Source of the DNA: Microbacterium luteolum
Lineage (GTDB): Bacteria > Actinomycetota > Actinomycetes > Actinomycetales > Microbacteriaceae
Direction: 5' to 3'
Length of the DNA stretch: 64,000 nucleotides
Assembly (NCBI RefSeq): GCF_039533965.1
Contig: NZ_BAAAUN010000001.1
Span: forward strand, 1,896,950-1,960,949
Positions 33,719-41,709 of this stretch are shown here, one piece after another. Every line of letters starts with the position of its first letter. Position 1 is the first letter of the stretch. The notes beneath the pieces were generated by a model. It made no database searches, was not told where the DNA came from, and saw nothing but the letters and a program-made list of their open reading frames with translations. The translations under genes and the position numbers were made by a program.

Positions 33719-34456
33719 TCAGCTGCTGTGCACCTTCACGGCGCCCTCGAGGCCGCCGCCGGCGAGCGTCAGGGTGAAGTCGTCGTCGTCCACGTCGTCG
33801 TCCGGGAACGCGATGATCGTCAGCCGTGGCGCCATGTCCATGGTGCACATCTGGTCGGCATCCGTGACGAACGTCACGGTGCCCGCATTGCCTGCTCCCT
33901 CGACGGACTCGACGACCGGAGGGCACCCCGAGGAACCCCAGGTGAGCAGCACCAGACTCTCGTCGTCGAACCAGCCGGCCGACGGCTGATACTCCGTCGA
34001 GGTTCCCGGCTTCCCGGTGAAGGCGGGGTCGCCGTCGAGCTCGACATCGTCCACGATGTCCCCGTAGGTGACCTGCAGGGTGATCTCGGCCGTGGGATCG
34101 ACGCCCTCCGGGAGAGCCCCGATGCTCGCGCGCGGAGCGAAGTCGGCGGTGCAGACCTTCTCCTTGCCGTCTTCGGCGTCGAGATCCACGAGGTTCAGGG
34201 TGACCGTCTGGCCGTCCGCCGAGACCTCGTCGACCTGCGGGATGCAGCTGGACGATCCCCAGGTGACGACGGCGAACATGCGACCCTCGTCGAGGAGCAC
34301 ACCCTCGATGTCGCCCGCATCGTCACCGGTCGTCGCGCTCGGCACGGGGGAGTTCGTCGGCGTCACGGCACCTGGCGTCGCCGTGCAGCCCGCGCTGAGC
34401 AGCACGACCGCGGCGAGGGACGAGAGGACGGCTGCGAGACGCGTGCGTGTGGCCAT
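33719..34456 (-). CDS. Lipoprotein with an internally duplicated domain, function unknown
   Basis: I do not recognise a named family. The 245-residue product has a signal peptide ending in a lipobox (LLSAGC), a Thr/Ser-rich linker, and two similar halves. Each half has WGSS-x-C near its start and C-T-x-D-x-APR followed by an acidic stretch and a hydrophobic strand. The paired cysteines in each half may form disulphides outside the membrane. The ATG at 34456 is chosen over a GTG two codons upstream because TACCCT ends six bases before it, as in other leaderless genes here. It converges on the lipid kinase gene. Confidence 0.75.
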   Translation of the reverse strand: MATRTRLAAVLSSLAAVVLLSAGCTATPGAVTPTNSPVPSATTGDDAGDIEGVLLDEGRMFAVVTWGSSSCIPQVDEVSADGQTVTLNLVDLDAEDGKEKVCTADFAPRASIGALPEGVDPTAEITLQVTYGDIVDDVELDGDPAFTGKPGTSTEYQPSAGWFDDESLVLLTWGSSGCPPVVESVEGAGNAGTVTFVTDADQMCTMDMAPRLTIIAFPDDDVDDDDFTLTLAGGGLEGAVKVHSS

Positions 34457-34517
34457 GGTCACAGGGTACCCGTCCGATATTCCGGTTTCACCCCCGAGCC
34501 CGACAGGGGCATGGCTG

Positions 34518-35978
34518 CTACTGCAAGGCGGAGGTGAGGCGGGCGAGGTTGTCGAGCACCGTCGATCGGAGCGGCTGCTGCATCCACTCCTCCAGCGTCA
34601 GCTCACGGCTCAACGAGCGGTACTTGTCCTCGACAGCGCGCATCTCCGAGACGAACTCCTCGCCGCGCACGAGCATCGAGACCTCGAGGTTCAGACCGAA
34701 GGAGCGCATGTCCATGTTGCTCGAGCCGATGACCGCGACCTCGTCGTCGATCGTGAGGCTCTTCGTGTGCAGGATGTAGGGCTTGCGGTACATCCAGATG
34801 CGCACCCCCGCCTTGAGCAGCACCTCGTAGTAGCTGCGCTGGGCGTGGTACACCATCGCCTGATCGCCCTCCTCCGAGACGAACAGCTCGACCTCGACGC
34901 CCCGGTCGACCGCAGCGGTGACGGCGAGCAGCAGCGCCTCGTCGGGGACGAAGTAGGGGCTGACGATCATGATGCGGTGCTTGGCCGCGTAGAGCAGGCC
35001 GAGGAACAGGCGCAGATTGTTCTCGACCTCGAAGCCGGGACCCGACGGCACCACCTGGCAGTCCAGGTTGCCCGAGCCGATGTCGGCATGGGCGATGTCG
35101 ATCTCCTCGAGCACCTCATCGGTCTCGCTGTACCAGTCGCTGAGGAAGATCGCGTTCACGCTGAGCACGACCGGCCCGTCGATGCGGACCATGAGGTCGA
35201 CCCAGTTCAGGCCGCGCTTGATGTTCTTCGGCAGGTTGTAGGTCGATGCCGTGACGTTCTGCGACCCGAGGAAGGCGACCTTCCCGTCGACGACGAGGAG
35301 CTTGCGGTGGTTGCGCAGGTCGGGCCGCTGCATCTTCCCCTTGAGCGGTTGCACCGGGAGCATCAGCTGCCAGTCGGCGCCCATGGCGTTCAGCCGCTTG
35401 ACGGTCGCCCGGTAGCGCGGCTTCCAACGGTTCGCCCAGTGGTCGAGGAGCACGCGCACCTCGACGCCACGAGCCGCGATCTCCTCCATCGCCCGGAAGA
35501 AGTTGTCGGTCGAGTCGTCGGACTGAAGGATGTAGAACTCGATGTGGACGTAGTCCTGCGCCTCGCGGATCGCGTCGGCCATCGCGTCGAGCGATTCCTG
35601 GTAATCCGAGATGAGGTGCGCCCCGTTGTCGCCGGAGAGCGGCAGGGCGCCGAGCCTCTGGTTCATCTCCACGATCGGGCCGAACCAGCCGGGCGCATGC
35701 GGGCGAAGAGTCCCGAAGTGGAGGTGCTCGCTCGTCTGCGCGATGTACTCGTTGATCTGATCCTGCTTGCGCCGGCGGGCACGCGGGAGGCGCGGGTTTC
35801 CGATGAGCAGGAAGAGGAACACACCGATGAAGGGGATGAAGAACACGGCGAGGAGCCAGGCCATCGCGGCGGTGGGGCGGCGATTGCGCGGGATAACGAT
35901 GATCGCGGTGGTGCGGATGACGAGATCGAGGAGCAGCAGGAACGCGGCGATCCACCAGGCCACGCTCTCCGGCGTCAT
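34518..35978 (-). CDS. cls: Cardiolipin synthase (phospholipase D family)
   Basis: The 486-residue protein has two N-terminal membrane helices (about 7-27 and 37-60) and two HKD active-site motifs: NHRKLLVVDGKVAFLGSQN near residue 222 and HTKSLTIDDEVAVIGSSN near 403. It joins two phosphatidylglycerol molecules, or a related pair, into cardiolipin at the inner face of the membrane. AAGGGGAG precedes the ATG. The neighbouring lipoprotein and small membrane protein genes do not define a larger pathway. Confidence 0.93.
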   Translation of the reverse strand: MTPESVAWWIAAFLLLLDLVIRTTAIIVIPRNRRPTAAMAWLLAVFFIPFIGVFLFLLIGNPRLPRARRRKQDQINEYIAQTSEHLHFGTLRPHAPGWFGPIVEMNQRLGALPLSGDNGAHLISDYQESLDAMADAIREAQDYVHIEFYILQSDDSTDNFFRAMEEIAARGVEVRVLLDHWANRWKPRYRATVKRLNAMGADWQLMLPVQPLKGKMQRPDLRNHRKLLVVDGKVAFLGSQNVTASTYNLPKNIKRGLNWVDLMVRIDGPVVLSVNAIFLSDWYSETDEVLEEIDIAHADIGSGNLDCQVVPSGPGFEVENNLRLFLGLLYAAKHRIMIVSPYFVPDEALLLAVTAAVDRGVEVELFVSEEGDQAMVYHAQRSYYEVLLKAGVRIWMYRKPYILHTKSLTIDDEVAVIGSSNMDMRSFGLNLEVSMLVRGEEFVSEMRAVEDKYRSLSRELTLEEWMQQPLRSTVLDNLARLTSALQ

Positions 35979-36068
35979 CGTCTCCCCTTGCTCCCACGGC
36001 GTCGATCGCCGGGGGCTCGCGCGGTCACCCGCGTATTGGCTACACAGTAGCCGATGGCTCGGACGCGC

Positions 36069-36242
36069 TCAGAGGCGAGGAGGGAGGCCGCGCGCCGCGC
36101 GCTCCTCGGCCTCGATCTGCGCGTGCACCTTGCGCTCGGTGCGGTCGAAGCGGAGGATGCCGCGGAGAACGAAGAAGAACACGACGCTCACTCCGATGGT
36201 CGGCAGGATCGACCATGCGGCAGCGAGCCAGAAGTTCTCCAT
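36069..36242 (-). CDS. Small single-pass membrane protein, function unknown
   Basis: The 57-residue product has one hydrophobic helix (LAAAWSILPTIGVSVVFFFVLRGIL) followed by a charged tail (RFDRTERKVHAQIEAEERAARG). I have no function for it. The ATG at 36242 is preferred over a GTG at 36275 because TACCAT ends exactly six bases upstream. Its short length, membrane helix and basic/acidic tail resemble small uncharacterised actinobacterial envelope proteins. Confidence 0.65.
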   Translation of the reverse strand: MENFWLAAAWSILPTIGVSVVFFFVLRGILRFDRTERKVHAQIEAEERAARGLPPRL

Positions 36243-36354
36243 GGGTCCATGGTACGCGAGCCACTCTTCGTCCACAGTCGTCGCCGTTCAGGGAACTCCT
36301 CCACAGGAGGCGATTTCGCGCCACGGGGCTGTGCCGTTCGCGCACACTCCTGGA

Positions 36355-37473
36355 ATGACCACCGTGCTCCATGCTTCCGATTCCGCCGATTTCCTCCGCG
36401 TCGTCCCCGCCCTCGCCGGCTTCACGCCTCGCCAGAGCATCGTGCTCCTCCCCTTCCGCGGCTCACGCAGCTACGGGGCGATGCGCCTCGACCTCCCCGT
36501 TGAGGGCCTCTCCCTCGAGGAGTACGCCGACGCCGCGGTCGGGTTGCTCTCCCGCGTGGAGGGGACCGATGCCGTCGCCCTCGTCGTCTACACCGATGCG
36601 GAGGCGCACCCGACGCGCGACGGTCTCGTCCTGCCGTTCGCCGTGGCGGTCGACGAGCTGCTCGGCTGCGCGGACGACGCAGGGCTCCGCGTCGTGGACG
36701 CCCTCTGCGTGACCTCGGGCGGTTGGTCGAGCTACCTCATCGACGAGCCCGTGGTCGGCGCGCTCTCCGATATCGGGGCCGCGTCCGTGCCGCGGTCCGA
36801 CGCTGACGTGTCCGGAGACCAGTTCGCCGGCGTCGAGCTGCCGACCGCCGACCTCGCCGAGAAGGAGCGCGTGGGCCGGGCGTTGCAGGAGCTCACCGAA
36901 CTGCTCGGTCGTGAAGGGCACAGCCCCCTGACCGGCCGCGAGAATCCCCTCCTGCTCGCGTCGCTCGGGATGCTGGAAGACATCCCGGCGTTCTTCGAGT
37001 CGGTCCTGCGCACGTCGGAGGATCTCCCGCCGTTCGCCACGGCCGCCCTGCTCTGGTGTCTCAACCGGCCGCTGTTCCGTGATGTCGCGATCACGCAGTG
37101 GGCGACGGATCTGGCGGGCGGCATGCGCACCCTCGACGCGCAGCTCAACTTCGCCGGCTCCGGTGCGACGGTCCCCGATGATCTCGGCCTCGTCTTCCTC
37201 GGCCGCGGTCCCGCTCCCGATGTCGAGCGGCTCCGTGTCGCCCTCTCGGTCGTCCGGTCGGCGGCGGCGCGAGCGCCCCGCGCTTCGAGGCCTGCGCCGC
37301 TCACTGCGGCGGCGTGGCTGTCGTGGGCCCTCGGACGGTCGACGCACGCGGGCCGCTACCTCGAGATGGTGCACGAGATCGACCCGCAGTACGGGCTCGC
37401 CGAACTGCTCGGCACGATGATCGGCGGCGCGATGCTTCCCGAGTGGGCGTTCCGGCGCGGTCCGGTGGAATGA
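36355..37473 (+). CDS. DUF4192-family protein
   Basis: The 372-residue protein matches DUF4192, an actinobacterial family of unknown function, by its opening (DFLRVVPALAGFTPRQSIVLLPFRG), the middle VALVVYTDAEA, and the C-terminal ALLSWALGRSTHAGRYLEMVHEIDPQYGLAELLGTM. No catalytic motif or membrane segment is apparent. The ATG at 36355 opens directly on the conserved N terminus; the longer upstream frame is antisense to cls. It converges on lysS with a 13-base gap. Confidence 0.85.
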   Translation: MTTVLHASDSADFLRVVPALAGFTPRQSIVLLPFRGSRSYGAMRLDLPVEGLSLEEYADAAVGLLSRVEGTDAVALVVYTDAEAHPTRDGLVLPFAVAVDELLGCADDAGLRVVDALCVTSGGWSSYLIDEPVVGALSDIGAASVPRSDADVSGDQFAGVELPTADLAEKERVGRALQELTELLGREGHSPLTGRENPLLLASLGMLEDIPAFFESVLRTSEDLPPFATAALLWCLNRPLFRDVAITQWATDLAGGMRTLDAQLNFAGSGATVPDDLGLVFLGRGPAPDVERLRVALSVVRSAAARAPRASRPAPLTAAAWLSWALGRSTHAGRYLEMVHEIDPQYGLAELLGTMIGGAMLPEWAFRRGPVE

Positions 37474-37486
37474 CCGCGCCGCGCCG

Positions 37487-39019
37487 CTACTTGACGAGCG
37501 GGAAGAGGATCGTCTCGCGGATGCCGAGCCCCGTGATCGCCATCAGCAGACGGTCGATGCCCATGCCCATGCCGCCGGACGGCGGCATGCCGTGCTCGAG
37601 GGCCCGCAGGAACTCCTCGTCGATGGGCATCGCCTCGACGTCGCCGCGAGCCGCGAGCTTCGCCTGCTCGCGGAACCGCTCACGCTGGATCACGGGGTCG
37701 ACGAGCTCGGAGTATCCGGTCGCGAGTTCGAAGCCGCGGATGTACAGGTCCCACTTCTCCACGACGCCGGCGATGGAGCGGTGCTCGCGCACCAGCGGCG
37801 AGGTGTCGACGGGGAAGTCCATCACGAAGGTCGGACGCACGAGGTCGCCCTTCACGAAGTGCTCCCACAGCTCCTCGACGAGCTTGCCGTGCGTGGCCTG
37901 CGGCGGAAGGTCGACCCCGCTCGCCTCGGCGAAGGCGATCAGATCCTCGACCGCGTCCTGCGGGGTGACCGTGCGACCGGATGCCGCGGAGAGCGACTCG
38001 TACATCGAGATGCGGTCCCACTCGCCGCCCAGGTCGTACTCGGTGCCGTCGGCCCAGGTCACCGTGGTCGAGCCGGTCACCGCGATCGCGGCCTGCTGCA
38101 CCAGCTCCTGCGTGAGCGCGGCCATCTGGTTGTAGTCGCCATAGGCCTGGTAGGCCTCGAGCATGGCGAACTCCGGGCTGTGCGTCGAGTCGGCGCCCTC
38201 GTTGCGGAAGTTGCGGTTGATCTCGAACACGCGCTCGATGCCGCCGACGACGGCGCGCTTCAGGTAGAGCTCCGGCGCGATGCGCAGGTAGAGCTCGGTG
38301 TCGAAGGCGTTCGAGCGGGTGACGAACGGGCGGGCGGATGCTCCGCCGTGCTGCACCTGCAGCATCGGCGTCTCCACCTCGAGGTAGTCGTGACCCGTGA
38401 AGGTGGCGCGTAGGCTCGCGTTCACGGCCGCACGGGCCCTGACCGTGGTTCGGGCCTGCTCGCGCACGATGAGGTCGAGGTAGCGGCTGCGGACGCGGCC
38501 CTCCTCGCTCAGCTCGGAGTAGGCGTTGGGCAGCGGGAGGATCGCCTTCGATGCGATCGCCCAGGCGTCAGCCATGATCGAGAGCTCACCGCGACGGCTC
38601 GAGATCACCTCGCCGTGCACGAACACGTGGTCGCCCAGGTCGACGAACTCCTTCCACTCCGCGAGCGATTCGTCACCGACGTTCGCCAGCGAGATCATCG
38701 CCTGGATGCGGGTGCCGTCGCCGGCCTGCAGCGTCGCGAAGCAGAGCTTGCCGGTGTTGCGGCTGAACACGACACGTCCCGCGACGCCGACGACGACGCC
38801 GGTCTCGGCTCCCGCCTCCAGCGCGTCGTACTGCGCGCGGAGCGCCGGAATGCTGTGCGTGACCGGAACGGCGACCGGGAAGGCACCGCCTGCGGCATCC
38901 GCCCGCTTCTCGATCAGGCGCTCGCGCTTGGCGAGGCGGACGGCCCTCTGCTCGTGAGTGTCCTCCTCGGTCGAAGGGTCGGCCGAGGCCGATTCGGGCG
39001 CGGCGGACGCGTCAGTCAT
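37487..39019 (-). CDS. lysS: Lysyl-tRNA synthetase, class II
   Basis: The 510-residue enzyme has an N-terminal extension of about 50 residues, an OB-fold anticodon domain, and the class II catalytic core with motif 2 (FEINRNFRNEGADSTHSPEF) and motif 3 (GMGIDRLLMAITG). It charges tRNA-Lys. The ATG is preceded by AAGGAG about 12 bases upstream, and TAAACT further up is a likely -10 element, so this gene has a conventional leader. In many relatives it follows panC-panD after the DUF2520 gene, but here a DUF2207 gene lies between. Confidence 0.95.
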   Translation of the reverse strand: MTDASAAPESASADPSTEEDTHEQRAVRLAKRERLIEKRADAAGGAFPVAVPVTHSIPALRAQYDALEAGAETGVVVGVAGRVVFSRNTGKLCFATLQAGDGTRIQAMISLANVGDESLAEWKEFVDLGDHVFVHGEVISSRRGELSIMADAWAIASKAILPLPNAYSELSEEGRVRSRYLDLIVREQARTTVRARAAVNASLRATFTGHDYLEVETPMLQVQHGGASARPFVTRSNAFDTELYLRIAPELYLKRAVVGGIERVFEINRNFRNEGADSTHSPEFAMLEAYQAYGDYNQMAALTQELVQQAAIAVTGSTTVTWADGTEYDLGGEWDRISMYESLSAASGRTVTPQDAVEDLIAFAEASGVDLPPQATHGKLVEELWEHFVKGDLVRPTFVMDFPVDTSPLVREHRSIAGVVEKWDLYIRGFELATGYSELVDPVIQRERFREQAKLAARGDVEAMPIDEEFLRALEHGMPPSGGMGMGIDRLLMAITGLGIRETILFPLVK

Positions 39020-39100
39020 GTGCGGGGCTCCTTGGAAGTCGTCCCCAGTTTACCGAGCCGACGTACCGCCTCCTTCGCGCTGGCTGGGTAGCCTCGAAGA

Positions 39101-40993
39101 ATGACCGTCACCCGGATCATCCGCGCGTTCGCCGCCCTCGCCCTCGCCGTCGCCGCGGTCGTCGCCCCGGCCTCGGCGGTCGCCGCATCCGAACCCGTCG
39201 CCGCCCGGGCACCGGGGGCAGCCGCGCACGCCGCAGTGCAGGCCGACGTCGATGACTTCTCCTACGCCTCCTGGGATGCGATCTACGAAGTCGGACTCGA
39301 CGACGACGGCCGCGCACGGATGCACGTGACCGAGACGCTCGTCGCCCGCTTCCCCGACTACGACCAGAACCGCGGCATCGTCCGCGGCCTGCCGACGTCA
39401 TACGAGGGCGCGGACCTCGGCACCCGCGTGCTGTCGGTGAAAGACGCGGAGGGCGCGGCCGTGCCGTACGAGACCGACGGGGAAGACGGTCTGCTCTTCG
39501 TGCTGACCGGAGACGATGACTACGTGCGGGGACTGACCACGTATGTGATCGAGTACGAGATGCGCGACGTCATCCTGGCCGCGGACGCCTCGAGAGGTGC
39601 GCGCGGCGAACGCGAGGGAACCCCTCGGGTGGACGAGTTCTACTGGGACCTCCTCCCCCTCGACAGCACGCAGCCCATCGAGCGCTTCCGCGCCGACGTC
39701 GTCTTCGACGCCGCGATGAGCGATCGACTCACCGGATCCGCGAGCTGCTACACCGGATTCTCGGGATCGACCGCCGAATGCCCGATCCAGGGACCGGCGG
39801 TCGACGGTGGGGTGGCGACGTTCCGGGTCGAATCCGGCGAGCGCCCACCCGGCGACGGGGTGACCGTCGCCATCGGCTTCGAACCGGGGACGGCCGTGCA
39901 GCCGCCCGCCCGGACGCCGAATCCGGCGGCCGACTTCGCGCCCTTCCTTGCGGCGATCGGCGCTGCGGGCCTCTCGGTGGGCGCCTGGGTGAGCGTGTCG
40001 GCCCTCCAACGCCGCCGCCGCACCGCCACCGGCATCGTCGTCGCGCAGTATGACGTGCCGGACTCGATGCCGCCGCTGCTCGCTGCCGCGATCGTGCCGG
40101 GCGCGAAGGACACCATCCCGGCCGAGATCGTGCACCTCGCCGTGCGCGGCACCTTGCGCATCGAAGAGGGCGGCTCGCCGGAGAACCCGCGCCTGCGACG
40201 CATCCCCGGCTCGCGCATCCCCGACCAGCTCGACGTCGAAGCGCTGGACGCGCTGTTCCTGCAGGCGAACGCCGGCGGGGTGGTCGACGTGCCCAGTGCC
40301 AGCGAGGCGTTCGCCGGCCGGATGGGCGCCCTGGAGCAGAGCGGGAAGAAGGCTGCCGATTCGCGCGGCCTGACCACCACGGCGCGCAGTCGCGGAGCAG
40401 CGATCATGCAGTGGTGCGCGATCGCCGTCGCCGCGGCGGGCGTGGGACTCGCGCTGTGGGGCGTGATCGGCGGTCGCCTCTCCGCTGTGCCCGCACTCGT
40501 CGTGATCTCCTTCGTCATCGTCCTCGTCCTCATCGGCAGCTTCTACTCGTTCGCGAAGCACACCGTGCTGACCCCCGAGGGCGCCCGGGAACTCGAGTAT
40601 TTGAAGGGTGTCGAGGAGTTCATCCGCGTCGCCGATGCCGACCGGCTGCGCATGCTGCAGTCCTACAGGGGCGCCGAACGCCGTCAGGACGGCACCGCCG
40701 ACGTCATCCACGTGTACGAGCATCTGCTCCCCTACGCGATGCTCTTCGGCATGGAGAAGGAGTGGGGCGACGTGCTCGAGCGCGCCTACTCCCTCGAGCA
40801 GCGCGGCCCGGGCTGGATCGGCGACCCCACCTCCCCCTATCTCGGCGTGTATCTCTCCGCCTTCACGTCGTCGTCGCACGCCGCCGCGACCTACACCTCG
40901 CCATCTGCGGGGACCTCGTCGAGCTCGGGAGGGTCGTTCGGCGGCGGCTTCTCCGGCGGCGGAGGCGGCGGAGGGTTCTCCGGGGGACGCTGA
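39101..40993 (+). CDS. DUF2207-domain membrane protein with Gly-rich tail
   Basis: The 630-residue protein has a signal peptide, an extracellular DUF2207 domain (about 45-270), a membrane helix (LAAIGAAGLSVGAWVSVSAL), a cytoplasmic region, two more membrane helices (ending LVVISFVIVLVLIGSFYSFA), and a tail of almost pure glycine and serine. The family function is not established. TAGCCT ends six bases before the ATG, suggesting a leaderless message. It is inverted relative to the folate/PH block and converges on the DUF2520 gene with a 19-base gap. Confidence 0.88.
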   Translation: MTVTRIIRAFAALALAVAAVVAPASAVAASEPVAARAPGAAAHAAVQADVDDFSYASWDAIYEVGLDDDGRARMHVTETLVARFPDYDQNRGIVRGLPTSYEGADLGTRVLSVKDAEGAAVPYETDGEDGLLFVLTGDDDYVRGLTTYVIEYEMRDVILAADASRGARGEREGTPRVDEFYWDLLPLDSTQPIERFRADVVFDAAMSDRLTGSASCYTGFSGSTAECPIQGPAVDGGVATFRVESGERPPGDGVTVAIGFEPGTAVQPPARTPNPAADFAPFLAAIGAAGLSVGAWVSVSALQRRRRTATGIVVAQYDVPDSMPPLLAAAIVPGAKDTIPAEIVHLAVRGTLRIEEGGSPENPRLRRIPGSRIPDQLDVEALDALFLQANAGGVVDVPSASEAFAGRMGALEQSGKKAADSRGLTTTARSRGAAIMQWCAIAVAAAGVGLALWGVIGGRLSAVPALVVISFVIVLVLIGSFYSFAKHTVLTPEGARELEYLKGVEEFIRVADADRLRMLQSYRGAERRQDGTADVIHVYEHLLPYAMLFGMEKEWGDVLERAYSLEQRGPGWIGDPTSPYLGVYLSAFTSSSHAAATYTSPSAGTSSSSGGSFGGGFSGGGGGGGFSGGR

Positions 40994-41012
40994 CTCGGGA
41001 CCTGCGCGCGCG

Positions 41013-41705
41013 TCAGATCAGCGGCGGAGGATCGGATGCTTCGCGGAGCGCGCGCTCGACCGTCGACTGCACGAGCGCCGAGAGATAGCCACCGGGGTTT
41101 TCCACGCCGATCTCGCGCAGCCGTGCCGTCGACTGCCCGATGATCGACCGGGAGAACTCCGTCGCGGCCTGGATGGCGTCCGCGTAGGCGGGGCGATCCT
41201 CCTCGGCGATCACGATCGGCTCGCAGCCCATCTCCACGGCGAGCGCCTGCGCGATGGGCAGCACGGGGGCGGGGGCCGTCACCGCCGCGAAGCCGGCCTG
41301 CAGCTGCCGCAGGTCGATCGAGGTCCCCGTGAACGTGATGGCGGGGTGCACGGCGAGCGGGATCGCACCGCGCTCGGCGGCCGGCCGCAGCACATCGGTG
41401 CCGTGCGCCGGATCCGTGTGCAGCACGAGCTGGCCGATCTGCCACCCGCCGACCTCGGCGATGCCCGCGACGAGCGAGGCGAGCTGGTCGGTCGGCACGG
41501 CGAGGATCACGAGCTCCGCCCTGCGCACCACCTCGAGGGCGTCCAGCACCGGCACCTCGGGCAGGACGGCCGAGGCGCGCTCGTCATCCGATCCGCTCGT
41601 GATGCCGACGATCGCATGACCGGCGCCGCCGAGCGCGGCCCCGATCACGGGTCCGACACGGCCCGCGCCGATGATGCCGACGCCGAGACGCCCGTCGCGC
41701 ACCAC
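41013..41705 (-). CDS. Rossmann-like / DUF2520 NADP-binding protein
   Basis: The 230-residue protein starts with a dinucleotide fold (GVGIIGAGRVGPVIGAAL) like pyrroline-5-carboxylate reductase and ends with a DUF2520 helical domain (ADAIQAATEFSRSIIGQ). No activity is established for the family; in many actinobacteria it precedes panC. The start is one of two adjacent GTG codons (41705 or 41702), 4 bases after the stop of the PH-domain gene. No panC follows here. Confidence 0.85.
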   Translation of the reverse strand: MVRDGRLGVGIIGAGRVGPVIGAALGGAGHAIVGITSGSDDERASAVLPEVPVLDALEVVRRAELVILAVPTDQLASLVAGIAEVGGWQIGQLVLHTDPAHGTDVLRPAAERGAIPLAVHPAITFTGTSIDLRQLQAGFAAVTAPAPVLPIAQALAVEMGCEPIVIAEEDRPAYADAIQAATEFSRSIIGQSTARLREIGVENPGGYLSALVQSTVERALREASDPPPLI

Positions 41706-41709
41706 GGCG

